NCBI RefSeq assembly: GCF_001870675.1
Contig: NZ_MEHT01000009.1
Coordinates: 124,001 to 188,000, forward strand
Direction of reading: 5' to 3'
DNA length: 64,000 nucleotides
Source: Roseinatronobacter thiooxidans
Lineage (GTDB): Bacteria > Pseudomonadota > Alphaproteobacteria > Rhodobacterales > Rhodobacteraceae
The notes beneath the pieces were generated by a model. That model was not told where the DNA came from, did not search any database, and worked only from the letters and a program-made list of their open reading frames with translations. Shown here in pieces: positions 60,242-64,000 of this stretch; the stretch's first letter is position 1, and the number at the start of each line of letters is the position of its first letter. The translations under genes and the position numbers were made by a program.

Positions 60242-61846
60242 CTACATTCGGAACAATCCGAAGCGGGTTTCTTCAATCGGGGCGTTCAACGCAGCCGAGA
60301 GCGACAGGGCCAGCGTTTCGCGGGTGCGGCGCGGGTCGATAATGCCATCATCCCATAGCCGGGCCGAGGCATAGAGCGGGTGGGACTGGCGCTCGAACAT
60401 CTCGATTGTGGGGCGTTTGAAGTCGTCTTCGGCTTGCGCGCTCCAACTGTCGCCCGCCCGCTCGATCGCGTCGCGTTTGACGGTGGCCAGCACCCCTGCC
60501 GCCTGCGCGCCCCCCATGACCGAGATGCGACTATTGGGCCATGTCCAGAGAAACCGGGGCGAATAGGCGCGCCCTGCCATGCCGTAATTGCCTGCGCCAA
60601 AGCTGCCGCCCACAAGCAGCGTGATTTTGGGCACGGATGAAGTGGCCACTGCCGTGACCATCTTGGCCCCGTGGCGCGCGATGCCTTCATTCTCGTATTT
60701 GCGGCCCACCATGAAGCCGGTGATATTTTGCAAAAATACCAGCGGGATGCGGCGCTGGCTGCACAACTGGATGAAATGCGCGCCTTTGGTGGCGCTTTCG
60801 GAAAACAGCACGCCATTATTGGCCACGATCCCGACAGGGCAGCCCATGACATGGGCAAAGCCTGTGACCAGCGTTTCGCCAAAGCGCGGTTTGAATTCGT
60901 CAAAGCGCGAGCCATCCACCACGCGGGCGATCACTTCGCGGATGTCATAGGGGGTGCGCAGATCGGCAGGGACCACGCCGAATATCTCGTTTGGGTCGTA
61001 GGCAGGGTCTTCGGGGGTTTGCCATTGCACAGGGCTTGGTTTGGCGCGGTTGAGGTGGCTGACCGCGCGGCGCGCCAGCGCCAGTGCATGGGCGTCATCC
61101 TCGGCCAGATAATCTGCCACGCCCGACAGGCGCGTATGCACGTCCCCCCCGCCCAGATCTTCGGCGCTGACCACCTCGCCTGTGGCGGCCTTGACCAGCG
61201 GCGGGCCGGCCAGAAAGATCGTACCTTGGTCGCGCACGATGATGGTCACGTCTGACATGGCAGGCACATAGGCCCCGCCTGCGGTGCAAGACCCCATGAC
61301 AACCGCGATCTGCGCGATCCCTTTGGCCGACATTTGCGCCTGATTGTAGAATATACGGCCGAAATGGTCGCGGTCGGGGAACACCTCGTCCTGATTGGGC
61401 AGGTTCGCGCCGCCGCTATCGACCAGATAGATGCAGGGCAGATGGTTTGCTTCGGCAATTTCCTGCGCGCGCAGGTGTTTCTTGACGGTCATCGGGTAAT
61501 AGGTGCCGCCCTTCACAGTGGCGTCGTTGCAGATGATCATGCAATCCTGCCCCGAGACGCGCCCGATGCCCGCGATCACCCCTGCGCAGGGGGCAGCGCC
61601 CTCATACAGGCCGTGGGCGGCGAATGTGCCGATTTCCAGAAAGGGCGATCCCGCATCGAGCAGGTTTGCCACGCGGTCGCGGGGCAGCATCTTGCCGCGG
61701 GACATGTGGCGTGCGCGGGCTTTCTCGCCGCCGCCTGCATGGGCGATGGCCTGCGCGGCCTCGATCTCGGCCAAGGCGGATTGATGGGCCAGTGTATTGG
61801 CGCGGAACTGCTCTGACCCGGTCAGAATGGAAGATGTAAGTTTCAT
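60242..61846 (-). CDS. mccB: Methylcrotonoyl-CoA carboxylase, carboxyltransferase beta subunit
   Basis: This subunit transfers the carboxyl group from biotin to 3-methylcrotonyl-CoA. The 534-residue protein has the two crotonase-like carboxyltransferase domains: [19 protein letters not shown] and [16 protein letters not shown] in the first, [37 protein letters not shown] and [18 protein letters not shown] in the second. [10 protein letters not shown] and the ENEGIA loop point to MCC rather than propionyl-CoA carboxylase. ATG at 61846 was preferred over 61891 as it matches family N-termini. Confidence 0.94.
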   Translation of the reverse strand: MKLTSSILTGSEQFRANTLAHQSALAEIEAAQAIAHAGGGEKARARHMSRGKMLPRDRVANLLDAGSPFLEIGTFAAHGLYEGAAPCAGVIAGIGRVSGQDCMIICNDATVKGGTYYPMTVKKHLRAQEIAEANHLPCIYLVDSGGANLPNQDEVFPDRDHFGRIFYNQAQMSAKGIAQIAVVMGSCTAGGAYVPAMSDVTIIVRDQGTIFLAGPPLVKAATGEVVSAEDLGGGDVHTRLSGVADYLAEDDAHALALARRAVSHLNRAKPSPVQWQTPEDPAYDPNEIFGVVPADLRTPYDIREVIARVVDGSRFDEFKPRFGETLVTGFAHVMGCPVGIVANNGVLFSESATKGAHFIQLCSQRRIPLVFLQNITGFMVGRKYENEGIARHGAKMVTAVATSSVPKITLLVGGSFGAGNYGMAGRAYSPRFLWTWPNSRISVMGGAQAAGVLATVKRDAIERAGDSWSAQAEDDFKRPTIEMFERQSHPLYASARLWDDGIIDPRRTRETLALSLSAALNAPIEETRFGLFRM

Positions 61847-61874
61847 GCGCCCCCCTGCTTTCGATGGCCGCGCC

Positions 61875-62363
61875 TTAGCGCGCCCCCTCATGGACCGACC
61901 AAAGATAGACTGTCTGCTCGCCCGTCATCTGCATCGCACAGCCCAGATAGGCCGGGCTGGCCCCTGTGCCGCCATGCCACTGTGCGGCCTCGAAGCTGCA
62001 TCTGGCATCGCGAAAGCCGATCCAGCCGCGCTGCATGTCGCGCAACCCTTCGGCCAGCGGCAGTGCTGCATGCGGGCGCGACTGGTCCTGCGTGGCAAGT
62101 TCCGTGCGCAGTGTCTGATATGCCGCGTTCAGTTTGCTGTCCCAAAATGTCAGCTCTGCATCCAGACAAAAGCCCATGCCCAGCGTGGTTTCCCCCATGG
62201 GCTGCGCCATGCAGGCATAGGCCGCCCTGCCGATGCAGTCATACGCCTGCGCGCCATCGGTAATTCCGGCCAGACAGGTTTCGGTTGGCGCAGGATCAAA
62301 CGCCATCTCCTGTGCAGCCACAGGCAGGGCTAGGCAGGCGGCAAGGGGAACAGCAAAACGCAT
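61875..62363 (-). CDS. Secreted LprI/DUF1311-like protein
   Basis: The 162-residue protein has a short signal peptide ([18 protein letters not shown]) and the DUF1311/lysozyme-inhibitor LprI pattern [12 protein letters not shown] followed by [19 protein letters not shown] and [14 protein letters not shown], with several cysteines likely to pair in the periplasm. It sits inside the leucine operon between isovaleryl-CoA dehydrogenase and mccB. No connection with leucine metabolism is evident, and lysozyme inhibition is only a family inference. Confidence 0.85.
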   Translation of the reverse strand: MRFAVPLAACLALPVAAQEMAFDPAPTETCLAGITDGAQAYDCIGRAAYACMAQPMGETTLGMGFCLDAELTFWDSKLNAAYQTLRTELATQDQSRPHAALPLAEGLRDMQRGWIGFRDARCSFEAAQWHGGTGASPAYLGCAMQMTGEQTVYLWSVHEGAR

Positions 62364-62395
62364 CGGACACTCCGGTGAGAGGGACTTGGGAAAGC

Positions 62396-63559
62396 CTAGC
62401 GCATCGCGCCCATCAATTCACGCCCCACCAGCATACGCCGGATTTCCGAGGTGCCCGCGCCGATTTCCATCAGCTTCGCATCGCGGAACAGGCGGCTGAC
62501 AGCGGAATCGTTCATGAAGCCTGCGCCCCCCATGGCCTGCACCGCCTGATGGGCCTGTTTCATCGCCTCTTCCGAGGCATAGAGCACACAGGCCGCCGCA
62601 TCGGCGCGGGTTACCGCGCCACGGTCGCAGGCTTTCGCCACCTCATAGACATAGGCGCGGGCGGAATTCATGGCCGTGTACATATCGGCAATCTTGCCCT
62701 GCATCAGCTGGAAACTGCCAATGGGCTGGCCAAACTGGTGGCGGTCGCGCAGATAGGGCATGATTTCATCCAAGCAAGCCGCCATAATGCCCGTGCCGAT
62801 GCCAGAGAGCACCACGCGTTCATAATCCAGCCCCGACATAAGCACGCGCACGCCCTGCCCTTCGGCACCCAGAACATTCTCGAACGGGACTTCGACATCT
62901 TCAAACACCAGCTCTGCCGTGTTGGACCCACGCATGCCCAGCTTGTCGAAATGCGGCGAGGTGGAGAAGCCATGCATCGACTTTTCAATCAGAAAGGCCG
63001 TGATCCCTTTCGAGCCTGCCGCCGCATCGGTCTTGGCATAGACGACCAGCACATCGGCATCGGGGCCGTTGGTGATCCAGTATTTGGTGCCGTTCAGGAT
63101 GTAGCGGTCGTTTTTCTTGTCTGCACGCAGCTTCATGCCCACGACATCCGACCCCGCGCCCGCCTCTGACATGGCCAGAGCGCCGACATGTTCGCCCGAG
63201 ATCAGCCCCGGCAAATAGCGCGCGCGCTGGTCATCCGTGCCATTCAGCTTGATCTGGTTCACACACAGATTGCTATGCGCCCCGTATGACAGCGAGACAG
63301 AGGCAGAGGCGCGCGCAATTTCTTCAACCGCGATGACATGGGCCAGATAGCCCATTCCAGCGCCGCCCATTTCCTCTGGCACAGTGATGCCCAGCAGGCC
63401 CAAGTCGCCCATTTCGCGCCACAGCTCGTTTGGAAAGGTGTTGCTGCGGTCAATCTCGGCGGCCATCGGCTTGACACGCTCTTGCGCCCAGCGATGTACC
63501 ATCTCGCGTAGGGCATTCACATCCTCGCCCAGATCGAATGTCATAGATGCGGTGAACAT
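62396..63559 (-). CDS. ivd: Isovaleryl-CoA dehydrogenase
   Basis: The flavoenzyme oxidises isovaleryl-CoA to 3-methylcrotonyl-CoA and passes electrons to ETF. The 387-residue acyl-CoA dehydrogenase has [16 protein letters not shown] in the FAD/acyl-CoA middle domain and [18 protein letters not shown]. The catalytic glutamate lies in [11 protein letters not shown], the helix-G position that marks isovaleryl-CoA dehydrogenase. [11 protein letters not shown] and [17 protein letters not shown] are near the end. A GGAGGA ribosome-binding site precedes ATG. It heads the leucine operon, with an operator-like palindrome upstream. Confidence 0.94.
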   Translation of the reverse strand: MFTASMTFDLGEDVNALREMVHRWAQERVKPMAAEIDRSNTFPNELWREMGDLGLLGITVPEEMGGAGMGYLAHVIAVEEIARASASVSLSYGAHSNLCVNQIKLNGTDDQRARYLPGLISGEHVGALAMSEAGAGSDVVGMKLRADKKNDRYILNGTKYWITNGPDADVLVVYAKTDAAAGSKGITAFLIEKSMHGFSTSPHFDKLGMRGSNTAELVFEDVEVPFENVLGAEGQGVRVLMSGLDYERVVLSGIGTGIMAACLDEIMPYLRDRHQFGQPIGSFQLMQGKIADMYTAMNSARAYVYEVAKACDRGAVTRADAAACVLYASEEAMKQAHQAVQAMGGAGFMNDSAVSRLFRDAKLMEIGAGTSEIRRMLVGRELMGAMR

Positions 63560-63578
63560 TGCGTCACTCCTCCCAAAC

Positions 63579-63592
63579 TGAACGCTTGTTCA
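63579..63592. promoter_or_regulatory. Operator-like palindrome of the leucine operon
   Basis: TGAAC-GCTT-GTTCA is a perfect 5-bp inverted repeat with a four-base centre, 20-33 bp upstream of the ivd ATG. It overlaps the predicted transcription start of the promoter at 63594-63623, as expected for a repressor site. The shape resembles TetR-family operators; the regulator gene is not in the window. Confidence 0.55.
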
Positions 63593-63593
63593 T

Positions 63594-63623
63594 TTAATAG
63601 GCGCAAGCGGTCCCTTGCGTCAA
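63594..63623 (-). promoter_or_regulatory. Candidate promoter of the leucine operon
   Basis: On the minus strand TTGACG (63623-63618) and TATTAA (63599-63594) are separated by 18 bases. Transcription would start near 63587, inside the palindrome, and leave about a 28-base leader containing GGAGGA before the ivd ATG. Confidence 0.55.
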
Positions 63624-63697
63624 ATGAAATCTGGCGCTGCGGTTGCGCTTGGGCCAAGTTGCGCGCATTCTGCTGCAAACACACACAAGAGGACCGC

Positions 63698-64000
63698 ATG
63701 AGCGCGCGCAAGATCATTATCGATACCGACCCCGGCCAGGACGATGCCGTAGCCATATTGCTGGCGCTTGCCTCGCCCGAGGTGGAACTTCTGGGGATCA
63801 GTTGCGTGGCGGGCAATGTTCCGCTGGCGCTGACCGCGAAGAATGCGCGGATTGTGTGCGAATTGGCAGGCAGGCCAGAGATGCGCGTCTTTGCAGGATG
63901 TGACCGGCCCATTGCCCGCCCGCTGGTGACGGCGGAACATGTGCATGGCAAGACGGGCTTGGACGGGATCGACCTACCAGACCCGACAATGCCGCTGCAA
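63698..64000 (+). CDS. Nucleoside hydrolase, N-terminal part
   Basis: The gene is cut by the right edge of the window; 101 codons are visible. Nucleoside hydrolases cleave the N-glycosidic bond of ribonucleosides for base salvage, using a Ca2+ ion held by an N-terminal aspartate cluster, here IIDTDPGQDDAVAIL at residues 7-21. The following VELLGISCVAGN is also typical. AGAGGA lies four bases before ATG. It is divergent from ivd. Whether it prefers purines, pyrimidines or inosine-uridine cannot be told from this fragment. Confidence 0.92.
   Translation, partial: MSARKIIIDTDPGQDDAVAILLALASPEVELLGISCVAGNVPLALTAKNARIVCELAGRPEMRVFAGCDRPIARPLVTAEHVHGKTGLDGIDLPDPTMPLQ

Noticed and set aside
63620-63951. 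Minus-strand ORFs opposite the nucleoside hydrolase
   Set aside because: They lie over the DTDPGQDD-containing frame, which has a ribosome-binding site and clear family motifs.

Overview
The window is about 62-65% GC, almost gapless coding sequence from an alphaproteobacterium of the order Rhodobacterales. The evidence is the Rhodobacterales-style nuo operon with its extra small ORFs, the ctrA/sciP pair, trmFO, a TAXI-TRAP transporter, the leucine-degradation (liu) operon layout and a recurrent intergenic repeat. A divinyl-chlorophyllide 8-vinyl reductase gene (bciA) with a perfect PpsR/CrtJ-type site suggests an anoxygenic phototroph. I see no rRNA, tRNA, CRISPR array, prophage or insertion sequence.

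Layout. 1-8.3 kb: end of pgm, an IscU-type scaffold, hisI, gluQ, trmFO, a 33-residue membrane peptide gene, recG and ligA. 8.4-9.5 kb: cell-cycle regulator ctrA next to its antagonist sciP. 9.6-15.7 kb (+): mnmA, pdxA, rsmA, a 380-bp intergenic region with a perfect FNR box and a candidate small RNA, an unrecognised gene, pyrC and pyrE. 15.8-20.9 kb (-): rnr, then a four-gene unit SGNH hydrolase / unknown / dapE / GNAT. 21.0-23.7 kb (+): lpxD, a flavin reductase and bciA. 23.8-29.0 kb (-): fused TAXI-TRAP permease, its binding protein and an M20 amidohydrolase. 29.1-31.2 kb (-): scpB, scpA and riboflavin synthase. 31.4-35.9 kb (+): capsule genes kpsS, an outer-membrane export lipoprotein and kpsC. 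36.0-39.2 kb (-): rnj, coaX and birA, directly downstream of nuoN. 39.2-55.6 kb (-): complete nuoA-N for respiratory complex I, with four accessory ORFs. 55.8-63.6 kb (-): leucine/isovalerate catabolism, from isovaleryl-CoA dehydrogenase through methylcrotonyl-CoA carboxylase to HMG-CoA lyase and methylglutaconyl-CoA hydratase. 63.7 kb to the end: start of a nucleoside hydrolase.

Most genes are core metabolism and were assigned from family motifs. The most interesting material is intergenic: (1) an FNR box placed about 40 bp upstream of a predicted ~100-nt, three-hairpin RNA with a Rho-independent terminator and an exposed CCUCCC; (2) a PpsR-type palindrome just before bciA; (3) near-consensus CtrA sites before both ctrA and sciP; (4) a five-locus repeat family of hairpins plus a conserved 23-base core; (5) a promoter/operator overlap controlling the liu operon; (6) an overlooked 33-codon gene with a structured 3' end. 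All starts were chosen by eye from ribosome-binding sites and homologue N-termini; no database search was run.
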